64,000 nucleotides of DNA, from NCBI GenBank assembly GCA_963776375.1, contig CAVZMF010000005.1, positions 124,001-188,000 of the forward strand, in the 5' to 3' direction. Positions within the stretch are counted from its first letter, which is position 1. The number at the start of each line of letters is the position of its first letter. This DNA is from PALSA-612 sp963776375 (GTDB lineage Bacteria > Actinomycetota > Thermoleophilia > Gaiellales > Gaiellaceae). Of the stretch, positions 16,404 to 25,333 are shown piece by piece. The notes under the pieces are model-generated. The model saw only the letters and a program-made list of their open reading frames with translations. It was not told the origin of the DNA and did no database searches. The position numbers and the translations under genes are program-made.

Positions 16404-17747
16404 GTGAGGTCACTGCTCCGCTCCAATCTCCGCCGCTCCGCAGCCGCGGCAGGCATCTATCTCTCGGTCGGCTTCGGGTTCCTGGCCACCGTGCTCACGA
16501 AGCGCCAGCTCGACACCGAGCACTTCGGCCTGCTTGCCGTGGTGATCCTCAGCGCCGGCTTCTTCCAGACGCTCCTCGATTTCACGGCCGAGGAGGCGCT
16601 CGTCAAGTACGGGTTCGACTACACGACGGCGAGGGACTGGGGTCGGCTGCGGCGGTTGTTCCGGGCCGCTCTGGCGGTCAAGATCGCCGGAGGGCTGCTG
16701 GCGGCGGTCGTGCTCGCGGCGCTGGCGCCGTTCGCGGACCAGATCTTCAACGGCCACGGGCTGGAGGCGCCGTTCCTGGTCGCGTCGCTGCTGCCGCTCC
16801 TGTACAGCCCGGAAGGCGTGTCGAGCGCGGCGCTGATCCTCCACGGCCGCTACGACATCCGCGGCTGGATGCTCGCATCCTCGATGGCCCTGCGGCTGGC
16901 CGGTCTTGCCATCGGGGCGCACTACGGCGTCACCGAAGCGGTCGTCGGGCTCGTCCTGTCGCAGGCGGTGGCGACCTTCATCTTCGGTGCAGCCAGCGTG
17001 TACGCGTTCCGGCGCTTCCCGCATGCCGACGACACCGAGCTCGGAGAGCATCGCCGCGGCATCCTTCGCTTCGTCGTCTCGTCGAGCCTCGCCACGGGCG
17101 TCGTCTCCTTGCGCGGCATGCTCTCGCCGATCCTGCTCGGAGTGGTTACGAACCCGCTCGAGGTCGGCTACTTCCGCATCGCACAGTCTCCTCAGAACGG
17201 ATTTGCGTCTCTGTCGGCGCCGGTACGGCTGATCCTGCTCACCGAGCAGACGCGCGACTGGTCGCGCGGCGCGTTCGGGGCCGTCTTCGCGGGGCTGCGC
17301 CGCTACATGCTCGGGGCGACGGCGCTGATGGTCGTCGTCGTGCCGCCGCTCTACGTGTTCATGCCCGATCTCGTCCAGATCGTCTTCTACCCGGGCAAGA
17401 ACGGCGCGCACGAGGCCAGCGTCGTCGCCGAGGCCGCGCGGCTGATCCTGTTCGCGGGCGCGCTGCAGGTGATCTGGGGCTGGTCGAAGTCGTTCCCCGT
17501 CTCGATCGGCCGCCCGGGGCTGCGCGTGGTCGCGCACGGCGTCGAGTCAGTCGTGCTGATCCCGCTCGTCGTCGTCTTCGGCATCGCCTGGGGAGCGACC
17601 GGCGCCGCCGGCGCCGTGCTCGCGTCCACGGTCGTCTTCTGCGCGCTCTGGACGGTGCTGCTCGTGCGCATCCACCGCGAGCCCCGCGTCGGGCCCGTGG
17701 CCCCTCCGCCGACGGCTGTGGTCGAGGCGGACGTTCCCAGCTTGTGA
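16404..17747 (+). CDS. Polysaccharide flippase (Wzx/MOP-like)
   Basis: 447 residues, GTG start. Around 12 transmembrane segments can be drawn, e.g. AGIYLSVGFGFLATVL, KIAGGLLAAVVLAALAPFA, ATALMVVVVPPLYVFM, GVESVVLIPLVVVFGIAWG. The pattern and LDTEHFGLLAVVILSAGFFQ near the start match the polysaccharide_synt/MATE-like exporters that flip lipid-linked oligosaccharides. It heads the plus-strand run of glycosyltransferases and is the natural partner of the Wzy-like protein. Confidence 0.85.
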   Translation: MRSLLRSNLRRSAAAAGIYLSVGFGFLATVLTKRQLDTEHFGLLAVVILSAGFFQTLLDFTAEEALVKYGFDYTTARDWGRLRRLFRAALAVKIAGGLLAAVVLAALAPFADQIFNGHGLEAPFLVASLLPLLYSPEGVSSAALILHGRYDIRGWMLASSMALRLAGLAIGAHYGVTEAVVGLVLSQAVATFIFGAASVYAFRRFPHADDTELGEHRRGILRFVVSSSLATGVVSLRGMLSPILLGVVTNPLEVGYFRIAQSPQNGFASLSAPVRLILLTEQTRDWSRGAFGAVFAGLRRYMLGATALMVVVVPPLYVFMPDLVQIVFYPGKNGAHEASVVAEAARLILFAGALQVIWGWSKSFPVSIGRPGLRVVAHGVESVVLIPLVVVFGIAWGATGAAGAVLASTVVFCALWTVLLVRIHREPRVGPVAPPPTAVVEADVPSL

Positions 17748-17757
17748 GGATGGGGTC

Positions 17758-18863
17758 GTGAAGGTACTGGTGGTCACGGGGATCTGGCCGCCCGACGTCG
17801 GCGGGCCCGCGAGTCATGCTCCGGAGGTGGCAGGCTTCCTTCGCGGCCGTGGTCATTCGGTGGAGGTGGTGACGACCGCGGACTCGCCGCCCGCGCAGGA
17901 AGCCTATGACGTGCGCTGGACAGATCGACGACTGCCGCATCGTGATCCGCCACCTGGCTGGAGCAGCTCTTGTCCGCACGTGCGCAGCACGTTCGGATGT
18001 CGTCTACTCCACCGGGATGCTGGGCCGGACGACGCTCGGCTGCCTGGTCGCGCGGAAGCCGTTCGTGGCCAAGCTGACGCAGGACCCCGCCTTCGAACGG
18101 GCGCTCCGGCGCGGGCAGTTCCGCGGCGGCCCGGTCGAGTTCCAGTCCAGCGACTCGGCCCGGTTGCTGCGCGCCGCGCGCGACCTCGAGGTGCGCCGCG
18201 CCGCGCACGTCGTCTGCCCGAGCGCGTTTCTCGCCGGGCTCGTCCGGGGCTGGGGCGTCCCGCCCGACCGCATCTCGGTGGTGCCCAATCCGACGCCGCC
18301 GGTGCCTGACCTGCCTGAGCGTGGTCGAGGCGAGCGGCCGCTGCTCGCCTTCGCCGGACGGATGACTGCCCCGAAGGCGCTCGGCGTGGCGCTCGAGGCG
18401 GTGGCGCAGGTTCCGGAGGTCGAGCTCGAGCTGGCAGGGGACGGGGACGAGCGGGCCGGCGCTCGAGGCGCGCGCGCACGCGCTCGGCCTCGACGGCCGC
18501 GTGCGCTTCCTCGGCCCGCTGCCGCGCGACCAGGTGCTGGCGCTCTTCCGCCGCGCCGACGCGGCGCTGCTCTCGTCGGCGTGGGAGAACTTTCCGCACA
18601 CGCTCGTCGAGTCGCTCGCGGTCGGGACGCCCGCGATCGCGACCGACGTCGGCGGCGTCCGGGAGATCGTGACGAACGGCGAGAACGGCCTGCTCGTCGC
18701 GCCCGGCGACCCCGGCGCCCTCGCCGGCGCGATCCGCCGCTTCTTCGCAGACGACGACCTGCGCGCACGGCTGTCCTCGGCGGCGGCACCGTCGGCGGAG
18801 CGCTTCTCGCCCGAGCGGATCTACGGGCAGCTCGAAGAGATCCTCGTCAGCGTCGCCCGGTGA
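17758..18863 (+). CDS. GT4 glycosyltransferase, frameshifted twice
   Basis: Begins GTG 17758 with KVLVVTGIWPPDVGGPASHA, the donor-independent first strand and glycine loop of GT-B enzymes. Frame slips near 17940 and 18455 are needed to read YSTGMLGRTTLGCLVARKPF, VVCPSAFLAGLVRGWGVPPD, LLAFAGRMTAPKALGVALEA and ALLSSAWENFPHTLVESLAV, ending VGGVREIVTNGENGLLVAPG. About 368 codons when joined, a normal length. It lies 10 bases after the flippase and shares a GTGA with the next glycosyltransferase. Confidence 0.82.
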
Positions 18864-19957
18864 AGCCGCGCGTCCTGATCGTCGGTCGGTCGCGGTACCG
18901 CCTGCCGCTCGAGGGAGCGCTGCGGCGGAAGTTCGACGCGCTCGCGGCGGAGCTGGACGTGCGTGTGCTCGCGAGCGCGCGCAAGGGGTCCCCCACGGGC
19001 GACGGGACGTTCGAGCTCGTGCCGGCGCGGGGCCTGCTCGACGGGCTTCGGTTCTGGGCCGAGCTGCCCTTCCGCGTCCGCCGCGAGCTGGACGCGTTCA
19101 GGCCCGACGCCGTGCTCGTGCAGAGCCCGTACGAGGCGGCGGCCGTCCTGGTAGCGCGCCGGAACGAGCCGGTGATCCTGGAGATCCACGGCGACTGGCG
19201 GACGGCGACGCGGCTGTACGGGTCGGGCGCGCGCGAGGTGCTCGCCCCGCTCACGGATCGCGTCGCGCTCGCGGCGATGCGCCGCGTCGACGCCGTGCGG
19301 ACGATCTCGACCTACACGACCGCGCTCGCGCGTGCCGTCGGCGTCGAGCCTGCGGCGACGTTCCCCGCCTTCATGGACCTCGACCCGTTCCTCGGGCCGA
19401 CCGTGCCGCTTCCCGAGCAGCGGCGCGCGCTGTTCGTCGGCGTGCTCGAACGCTACAAGGACATCGACGGCCTCGCCGCAGCCTGGGCCCTCGCCGCGCC
19501 CCGGCTACCCGGCATCACGCTCCGGATCGTCGGCACGGGCAGCCGGCCGCACGTCGTCGAAGGACTCCGCCGCGACCTGCCCGACCGGGTCGAGTGGACG
19601 CCGACCGTGCCGAACGGCGAGATACCCGCGCTGCTCGACGCCTCGACCGTCCTCGTGCTCCCCTCGCGCTCCGAGGGTCTAGGGCGCATCGTCGTTGAGG
19701 CGCTCTGCCGCGGACGACCGGTCGTGGCGACGAAGGTCGGCGGCATCACCGACCTCGTCCGAGACGGCGAGAACGGGCTGCTCGTCGCCGCGAACGACCC
19801 GGCCGCGCTCGCCGAGGCGCTCGTCCGCGTGCTCTCGGATCGCGCGCTCGCCGAGCGGCTCGCGGCCGCGGCGAGGCCGAGCGCCGACGCGTGGCTGGCG
19901 ACGCCCGAGGACTACGCGCGGCGCACGCGCGAGCTCGTGGAGCAGGTGATGCGGTGA
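18860..19957 (+). CDS. GT4 glycosyltransferase, tandem copy 1
   Basis: 365 residues, intact. Starts KPRVLIVGRSRYRLPLEGAL and carries EIHGDWRTATRLYGSGAREV, ALFVGVLERYKDIDGLAAAW, VLVLPSRSEGLGRIVVEALC and VATKVGGITDLVRDGENGLL. Linked to both neighbours by GTGA overlaps. The next gene is clearly a paralogue with the same blocks in the same order, so the pair arose by tandem duplication. Probable role: successive sugar additions to the repeat unit. Confidence 0.86.
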   Translation: MKPRVLIVGRSRYRLPLEGALRRKFDALAAELDVRVLASARKGSPTGDGTFELVPARGLLDGLRFWAELPFRVRRELDAFRPDAVLVQSPYEAAAVLVARRNEPVILEIHGDWRTATRLYGSGAREVLAPLTDRVALAAMRRVDAVRTISTYTTALARAVGVEPAATFPAFMDLDPFLGPTVPLPEQRRALFVGVLERYKDIDGLAAAWALAAPRLPGITLRIVGTGSRPHVVEGLRRDLPDRVEWTPTVPNGEIPALLDASTVLVLPSRSEGLGRIVVEALCRGRPVVATKVGGITDLVRDGENGLLVAANDPAALAEALVRVLSDRALAERLAAAARPSADAWLATPEDYARRTRELVEQVMR

Positions 19958-21004
19958 CGCCACGCGTGCTCTTCGTCGGGCCCACCCGGTACGAGCTGCC
20001 GCTGGCGCCCGGCCTGAAGCGCAAGTGGTCGGCGATCGGCAGACGTGCTCGACTACCGCGTCCTCGCCCGCGGCACGGGCAGCGACGAGCGCTTCGAGCT
20101 TGCACGCCGACTTCTACGCACGCGTGCCGATGCGCGTCCGCCGGCTCGTCAAGGATTTCCGGCCGAAGGCGATCGTGGCCGAGGATCCGCGGACGGCAGC
20201 ACTCGTGATCTCGGCTTCCACGAAGGTGCCCGTGATCGCCGAGGTGCACGGAAACTGGCGGCATTCGACGCGGCTGTACGGGTCGTCGGCGCGGCGCGCC
20301 GTCTCGCCGGTCGTCGACAGGCTCGACGGGTACGGCGTGCGCCACGCAGACGCCGTGCGGGCGCTGTCCGGCTATACGGCAGGCCTCGTCGAGGACGTGC
20401 GCGGCCGGCCTCCCGACGCGGTGTTCCCCACCTACAGCGATCTCACGGCGTTCACTGAGCGGCCCGTCCAGCCGCTGCCGGAGCGGCCGGCCGCGCTGTT
20501 CGTCGGCGTGCTCGAGCCGTACAAGAACGTCGACGGCCTGGCGGAGGCGTGGCGCCTGGCGGCGCCGCGCGTGCCGGGAGCACGGCTCGTCGTCATTGGC
20601 AAGGGATCTCGCCGAGAGGCAATCGAGGCGGTCGCCGACGAGCGCGTCGAGCAGCTCCCCCCGGGCAGGTTGCGGCGCAGCTCGACGCAGCGACCGTGCT
20701 CGTCCTGCCCTCGCGCCACGAGGGCCTCGGCCGCGTCCTGATCGAGGCGTTCGCACGTGGCCGCGGCGTCGTCGCGAGCCGCGCCGGCGGCATCCTCGAC
20801 CTCGTCGACGACGGCGAGCAGGGCCTCCTCGTCGACCCCGAGGACACGAACGCGCTGGCGGACGCGCTCGTCCGTGTCCTGTCCGACCGCCCGCTGGCGG
20901 AACGGCTCGGCGCCGCCGCGCACGCGCGCTTCCCCGAGTGGAACCAGACACCCGAGCAGTTCGCGGAGCGCGTGCGGGCGCTGGTCGAGACCGTCTTACA
21001 CTAG
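19954..21004 (+). CDS. GT4 glycosyltransferase, tandem copy 2, frameshifted
   Basis: Starts TPRVLFVGPTRYELPLAPGL, matching copy 1. Slips near 20040, 20100 and 20665 are required. Conserved blocks: EVHGNWRHSTRLYGSSARRA, ALFVGVLEPYKNVDGLAEAW, VLVLPSRHEGLGRVLIEAFA, ASRAGGILDLVDDGEQGLLV. Around 350 codons when joined, a little shorter than copy 1, with part of the N-terminal domain (copy 1 residues 45-65) compressed around the first two slips. Confidence 0.8.
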
Positions 21005-21011
21005 GACCCGC

Positions 21012-21905
21012 GTGCGTGCGGACGAGCTCAAGCAGATCCTGAAGAACGGCGTCTACCGCTCGCTGGGCGAGGCGGCGACCGGCGTGGGCGCGGTCAACGG
21101 GCTCCACGAGCGCACGCTCTGCGTGCTCATGTACCACAAGGTCAACCGGGTCGACGGCAACACGGTCACGGTGCCGCCGGGCGCGTTCGACGAGCAGATG
21201 GCGCAGCTCGGGGAGCTCGGCTACACCGTCGTCTCGCTCGACGACGTGATCGACCACTACGTCGAGCGCACGCCGCTGCCGCCGCGCGCCGTGCTGATCA
21301 CCTTCGACGACGGGTACCTCGACAACCTCGAGCACGCCGTCCCCATCCTGGAGCGCCACGGCTATCCGGCGGTGCTGTTCGCGCCCATCGGATACCTCGG
21401 CGGCACGCGGCCGCTGCCGCACGACGAGCGCCTCGCGGCCCGCGGCATCGTCAACCGGACGCTGGACTGGAGCCAGCTGGCCGAGCTCGAGCGGGCCGGC
21501 GTGCGCGTCGAGTCGCACGGCATCGGCCACCGCCCGCTCGCAGACCTCGAGGTGGACGAGGCGGCGCGCGAGATCACGCTCTCGAAGCTCCGACTCGAGG
21601 ACGCGCTCGGCCGGCCGATCCGCGCCTTCGCCTACGTGAAGGGCTCGGAGGCGCACTACCGGCCGGTGCACCTGAGCCTGCTGCGGCAGGCGGGCTACGA
21701 CGTGGCCTTCACGTCGATCTCGGGCGGCAACGGCATGCACACCGATCCGCTCCAGCTGCACCGCTACAACGTCGAGCCGTACCCGCCGCGCACCTTCGAG
21801 CTCGTGCTCTCGGGCGCCTGCGACCTGATCGCGCTCAAGGACACGGTGGCGGGGACGCACGCGCGGCGCTGGTTCAACGCGGCGCTCGGCACGTCGACAA
21901 AGTGA
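21012..21905 (+). CDS. Polysaccharide deacetylase (CE4/NodB-type)
   Basis: 297 residues, GTG start 8 bases after the glycosyltransferase stop. NodB motif 1 is AVLITFDDGYLDN (Asp-Asp, base and metal ligand) and motif 2 is VESHGIGHRPLADLE (His-x3-His metal ligands). The opening LCVLMYHKVNR is common in this subfamily. It probably removes N-acetyl groups from a glycan, on the lipid-linked unit or after export; no signal peptide is evident, which favours a cytoplasmic or membrane-face substrate. Its stop overlaps the acetyltransferase start by 4 bases, so deacetylation and acylation are co-expressed. Confidence 0.86.
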   Translation: MRADELKQILKNGVYRSLGEAATGVGAVNGLHERTLCVLMYHKVNRVDGNTVTVPPGAFDEQMAQLGELGYTVVSLDDVIDHYVERTPLPPRAVLITFDDGYLDNLEHAVPILERHGYPAVLFAPIGYLGGTRPLPHDERLAARGIVNRTLDWSQLAELERAGVRVESHGIGHRPLADLEVDEAAREITLSKLRLEDALGRPIRAFAYVKGSEAHYRPVHLSLLRQAGYDVAFTSISGGNGMHTDPLQLHRYNVEPYPPRTFELVLSGACDLIALKDTVAGTHARRWFNAALGTSTK

Positions 21906-22782
21906 CGTTCGACGTCGCCCCCTACGAGCCCGCCGACCGCGAGGCGTACCTCGGGCTGCTCCGCGAGGCCTGGGGCGAGCGCGCGATGTCGGGAGACGAG
22001 TTCGACTGGTGGTTCGGCCGCAACCCGACGGGAAGCGTCATCTCGGTGGCACGGATGGACGGTCGCGTCGTCGGCGCGGCGGCGCACTCGCTGCTCCCGA
22101 TGGTGGTGAACGGGCAGAGGGCCACTGCCTCGTGGTCGCTCCACGCGGTCACGCATTGCTCGGCGCGCGGCCGGGGCGTCTTCGCGGAGCTCGACAGCAG
22201 GAACGAGCGAGAGGCGGCGGATCGCGGCGCCGCCCTCGCGCTGACGTTTCCGAACGACCTGACGGCGCGGGTCTTCCTCGGGCCGACTCGGCTGGACGGA
22301 GATCGCGCGGCTACGGGTCTGGGCTCGTCCGCTGCTGGCGCAGGCGCCCGGCCCGGCCGACACGCCGCGCGTTCGACCGCTCGCAGGACGCAGCGGCGGA
22401 CTGGCCGAACCACGTCGTGCGCGACGGTGCGCAGCTCAACTGGCGGTTCGTCGAGACTCGCCGAGGCCGTACCGGGCTCGTCCGCTCCGACGGCGGCGGC
22501 TACGCAGTCGTCGGGGAGACTCGTTACCGCGGTGTCGAGACGGCGGTGCTCGCGGATCTCGTCGGCGGCTCGAGGGACTTGCTGCGCCGCGCGGTATCGG
22601 CCGCGAGCGGTCGGCTGATGATCGCGCTGCCGGCGCCGCGATCAGCGCGGCGGTCTTTCTGTCTCTCGGCTTCGTGCCGGCGCCGTACACGCTTCGTCTC
22701 CTCGGCAAGTCTCTCGGCTGGCAAGCTGAACGCCGACCCGTCGGCATGGCGGTTCACGCTCGGCGACACCGACTTCTTTTGA
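21902..22782 (+). CDS. GNAT-type acetyltransferase, frameshifted
   Basis: N-terminal 130 residues read cleanly: FDVAPYEPADREAYLGLLRE, WWFGRNPTGSVISVARMDGR, VVGAAAHSLLPMVVNGQ, GRGVFAELDSRNEREAADRG (acetyl-CoA pyrophosphate loop region). Slips near 22300, 22380 and 22640 then lead to DWPNHVVRDGAQLNWRFVET and a C-terminus with AWRFTLGDTDFF. Total about 293 codons, as in two-domain GNAT proteins seen in actinobacterial glycan loci. Possibly N-acylates an amino sugar freed by the adjacent deacetylase; that link is inference. Confidence 0.68.
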
Positions 22783-23830
22783 CGCGCGCTCGTCTTCATC
22801 ACGCAACAGGTCGACCCGGGTCATCCCGCGCTCGCGGCGACGGTTCCGAAGATCCGCGCGCTCGCCGAGCGGGTGGACGAGGTCGTCGTGCTCGCGGACC
22901 GCGCCGTCGCCGGGACGCTACCGGGCAACTGCCGCTCGCTCTCGTTCGCGGCGCGGGGCAAGACCCGGCGCGGCGTGCGCTTCCAGACGCTGCTCGCCCG
23001 CGAGATCCTGCCGCGGCCGGTCGCCGTCGTCGCGCACATGTGCCCGATCTACGCCGTGCTCGCCGCTCCGCTCGCGCGCCCGCTGCGCGTGCCGCTGCTG
23101 CTCTGGTACACGCACTGGGCCCGAACGCGCACGCTGGAGGCGGCGGAGCGTGCGGCGACCGCGGTCGTCTCCGTCGACCGGCGCTCGTTCCCGATCGCCT
23201 CGGACAAGGTCGTACCCATCGGCCACGGCATCGACCTCGACACAGTTCCCCTGCGCCGACCGGTCGAACGGCCCGGGCGACTTCCGGCTGGCCGTGCTCG
23301 GGCGCTACTCGCGCGCGAAGGGCCTGGAGACGATCCTGCGCGGCGTGAAGCTGGCGCTCGACGCGGGCGTCGACGCGCGGCTCGAGGTGTGCGGCCCGGC
23401 GCTGAACGCGGTCGAGCGCGAGCACCGCGCCGAGCTCGAAGCGCTGGTGACCGAGCTCGGCCTCGAGAAGCGCGTCCGCCTCGGACACGCCGTGCTGCGG
23501 GCGGAAGTTCCGGGCGTCCTCGCGCGGGCGCGGGCGCTCGTGAACAACATGCAGGCCGGCGCGCCCGACAAGGTCGTCTACGAGGCGGCCGCGAGCTGCC
23601 TGCCCGTCGTCGTCTCGAACCCCGTCTTCGACGAGCTCACCGACGGGCTGGACGCGAGCCTGATGTTCGGGCGCGACGATCCCGCCGACCTGGCCGACCG
23701 GATCGGCACGCTGGCAGGCATGCCGGCCGACGCCCGCGCCGCAATCGGCCGTGCGCTACGCGAGCGCGTGGCCGCAGACCACTCCGTCGAGCACTGGGCA
23801 GACTCCGTCCTCGAGGTCGCGCGCCGATGA
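22779..23830 (+). CDS. GT4 glycosyltransferase, frameshifted, start uncertain
   Basis: TTG 22779 overlaps the acetyltransferase TGA, but one base slip near 22788 is needed to enter the frame reading VFITQQVDPGHPALAATVPK, AHMCPIYAVLAAPLARPLRV and VPLLLWYTHWARTRTLEAAE. A second slip near 23255 leads to LAVLGRYSRAKGLETILRGV, NNMQAGAPDKVVYEAAASCL and VVVSNPVFDELTDGLDASLM. About 350 codons. The acceptor-side motif is unusual for GT4 (APDKVVYEA in place of E-G-F-G), typical of a subfamily in surface-glycan loci. ATGA overlap with the next gene. Confidence 0.75.
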
Positions 23831-24927
23831 CGCGCGTGCTGCACGTGCAGAAGGTCGCCGGCATCTCCGGCTCGGAGGCGCATCTCCTCTCGCTGCTGCC
23901 GCGGCTGCGCGAGCGCGGCTGGGACGTGCGCCTCTTGATGCTGCACGAGGACGAGCCCGGCGCGTGGGATTTCGCCCGCGCGCTGCGCGACCGCGGGGTG
24001 CCGCTCGACGCCCTCCCGATCTCCCGCGACGTCGACCCGCACGCGTTCGTCGGCCTCGTCCGCTACCTGGCCGACGAGCGGCCGCAGATCCTCCATACCC
24101 ACCTCGTGCACGCGGACGCGTACGGGCAGATCGCAGGGACGATGGCGCGCGTGCCGATCCGCATGTCGACGAAGCACGGCTTCAACGAGTTCCGCGAGGG
24201 CCGAGCCTTCGCGCTCGCCGACCGGGCCGTGGCCAGCCTTGCTCACGTGCACATCGCCATCTCGCAGGGGCTCGCGCACTACCTGGCGGAGACGGAGGGG
24301 TTCGACGAGGAGAGCTTCGAGATCGTCCACTACGGGATTGCGCCGCGCGACGGCTCCGAGCCGTACGCGGGCGCGGAGCCGCGGCTGCTCTGCGTGGGCC
24401 GGCTGATCCCGATCAAGGGCCACATCGTGCTGCTGCGTGCGTTCGCCGAGGCGCGAAAGCAGGTGCCCGGCCTCCGCCTGGACATCGCCGGCCGCGGGCC
24501 GCTGGAGCCGGCACTGCGTGCGCTCGCGCGCGAGCTCGGCATCGACGACGCGGTGCGCTTCCACGGCCACGTCTCGCCGATCCAGGGGGCGATCGATGAC
24601 TCGGCGATCGTCGTCGTCCCGTCGATGGGCGAGGGGTTCGGCATGGTCGCGCTCGAGGCGATGGAGCGGTCACGCCCGGTGATCGCGGCCGCGATCGGCG
24701 GGCTGGGCGAGCTCGTCGTCGACGGCGAGACGGGGCTCCTGGTCGAGCCGGGAGTGGCCGAGCCGCTCGCGCGGGCGATCGTCGAGCTGGCCGGCGACCT
24801 CGGCCGCGCCGCGGAGATGGGCCGCGTGGGTCGCCGGCGCGCGCTTCAGGAGTTCCTCGAGTCCCGCTGCGTCGAGCGCACGGAAGCGCTCTACGAGCGT
24901 GCGCTCGGCGCGAACGGTCGCGCCTAG
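23827..24927 (+). CDS. GT4 glycosyltransferase
   Basis: 366 residues, intact. N-terminal domain RVLHVQKVAGISGSEAHLLS and ILHTHLVHADAYGQIAG; STKHGFNEFREGRAFAL; C-terminal domain LLCVGRLIPIKGHIVLLRAF, VVPSMGEGFGMVALEAMERS and AAIGGLGELVVDGETGLLVE. It closely resembles the minus-strand enzyme at 25320-26399 (VHVHRIRGIGGSERHLL, LVHTHLVHADVYGALA), suggesting an old duplication followed by inversion. Last gene of the plus-strand run that began at 16404. Confidence 0.88.
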   Translation: MTRVLHVQKVAGISGSEAHLLSLLPRLRERGWDVRLLMLHEDEPGAWDFARALRDRGVPLDALPISRDVDPHAFVGLVRYLADERPQILHTHLVHADAYGQIAGTMARVPIRMSTKHGFNEFREGRAFALADRAVASLAHVHIAISQGLAHYLAETEGFDEESFEIVHYGIAPRDGSEPYAGAEPRLLCVGRLIPIKGHIVLLRAFAEARKQVPGLRLDIAGRGPLEPALRALARELGIDDAVRFHGHVSPIQGAIDDSAIVVVPSMGEGFGMVALEAMERSRPVIAAAIGGLGELVVDGETGLLVEPGVAEPLARAIVELAGDLGRAAEMGRVGRRRALQEFLESRCVERTEALYERALGANGRA

Positions 24928-25153
24928 GCTGGCGACCGGCGATGCGGTGAACGTCGCCGCGCGGCTCGAGCAGGCCGGCGCAGCCCGGCGACGTCCTGAT
25001 CGCCGAAGGGACCTTTCGGCTGGTCCGGGCGGGAGTCGAGGTCGAGCCTGCCACCTGTTCACGATCCTGGGGCCGGCAGGCGTCCAGCGAAAGGGCAACA
25101 TCGTCAGGCGGGACCTCGTTCGGGCCCGGCTCGAAGAGCTCGACGCGGCGTAG
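24928..25153 (+). pseudogene. Remnant of a nucleotidyl cyclase-AAA ATPase regulator
   Basis: No intact gene fits here, but two conserved pieces can be read with one slip: ATGDAVNVAARLEQAG and DVLIAEGTFRLVRAGVEVEP, the C-terminal part of a class III adenylate/guanylate cyclase domain, then in another frame HLFTILGPAGV, which resembles the start of the P-loop (LGPAGVGKS) that follows that domain in large actinobacterial cyclase-ATPase regulators. The P-loop lysine is lost and the rest is missing. A decayed relic between two glycosyltransferase runs. Confidence 0.6.
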
Positions 25154-25174
25154 TCCGCGCCGCCGCCTGGACGA

Positions 25175-25333
25175 CTACGGCGCGTCCGGAGCGCTCGGCT
25201 GCTCGGCGTCTGCCGGGGTGTCGCCGGTCGCTCCCGTATCCGCAGCGGTGCCCGCGGTGTCGCTCGATGGCTCGTTCGGCTCGGACTCGTCCTTCTTGCC
25301 GAAGAGGCCCTTGATCCAGTCACCGAATCCCAT
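25175..25333 (-). CDS. Small acidic protein
   Basis: 52 residues. The N-terminus GFGDWIKGLFGKKDE looks amphipathic and basic, and the rest is a low-complexity acidic Ala/Thr/Asp/Pro tail. Its ATG lies within the last 14 bases of the upstream glycosyltransferase, so it is probably translated by coupling; no ribosome site is visible. I do not recognise a family. It may be a membrane-surface-associated peptide, or an incidental reading frame; codon use fits coding sequence. Confidence 0.45.
   Translation of the reverse strand: MGFGDWIKGLFGKKDESEPNEPSSDTAGTAADTGATGDTPADAEQPSAPDAP

Noticed and set aside
24928..25153. A short plus-strand gene for an 84-residue protein
   Set aside because: The conserved pieces lie in different frames and belong to a cyclase-ATPase regulator, so a relic is a better reading.
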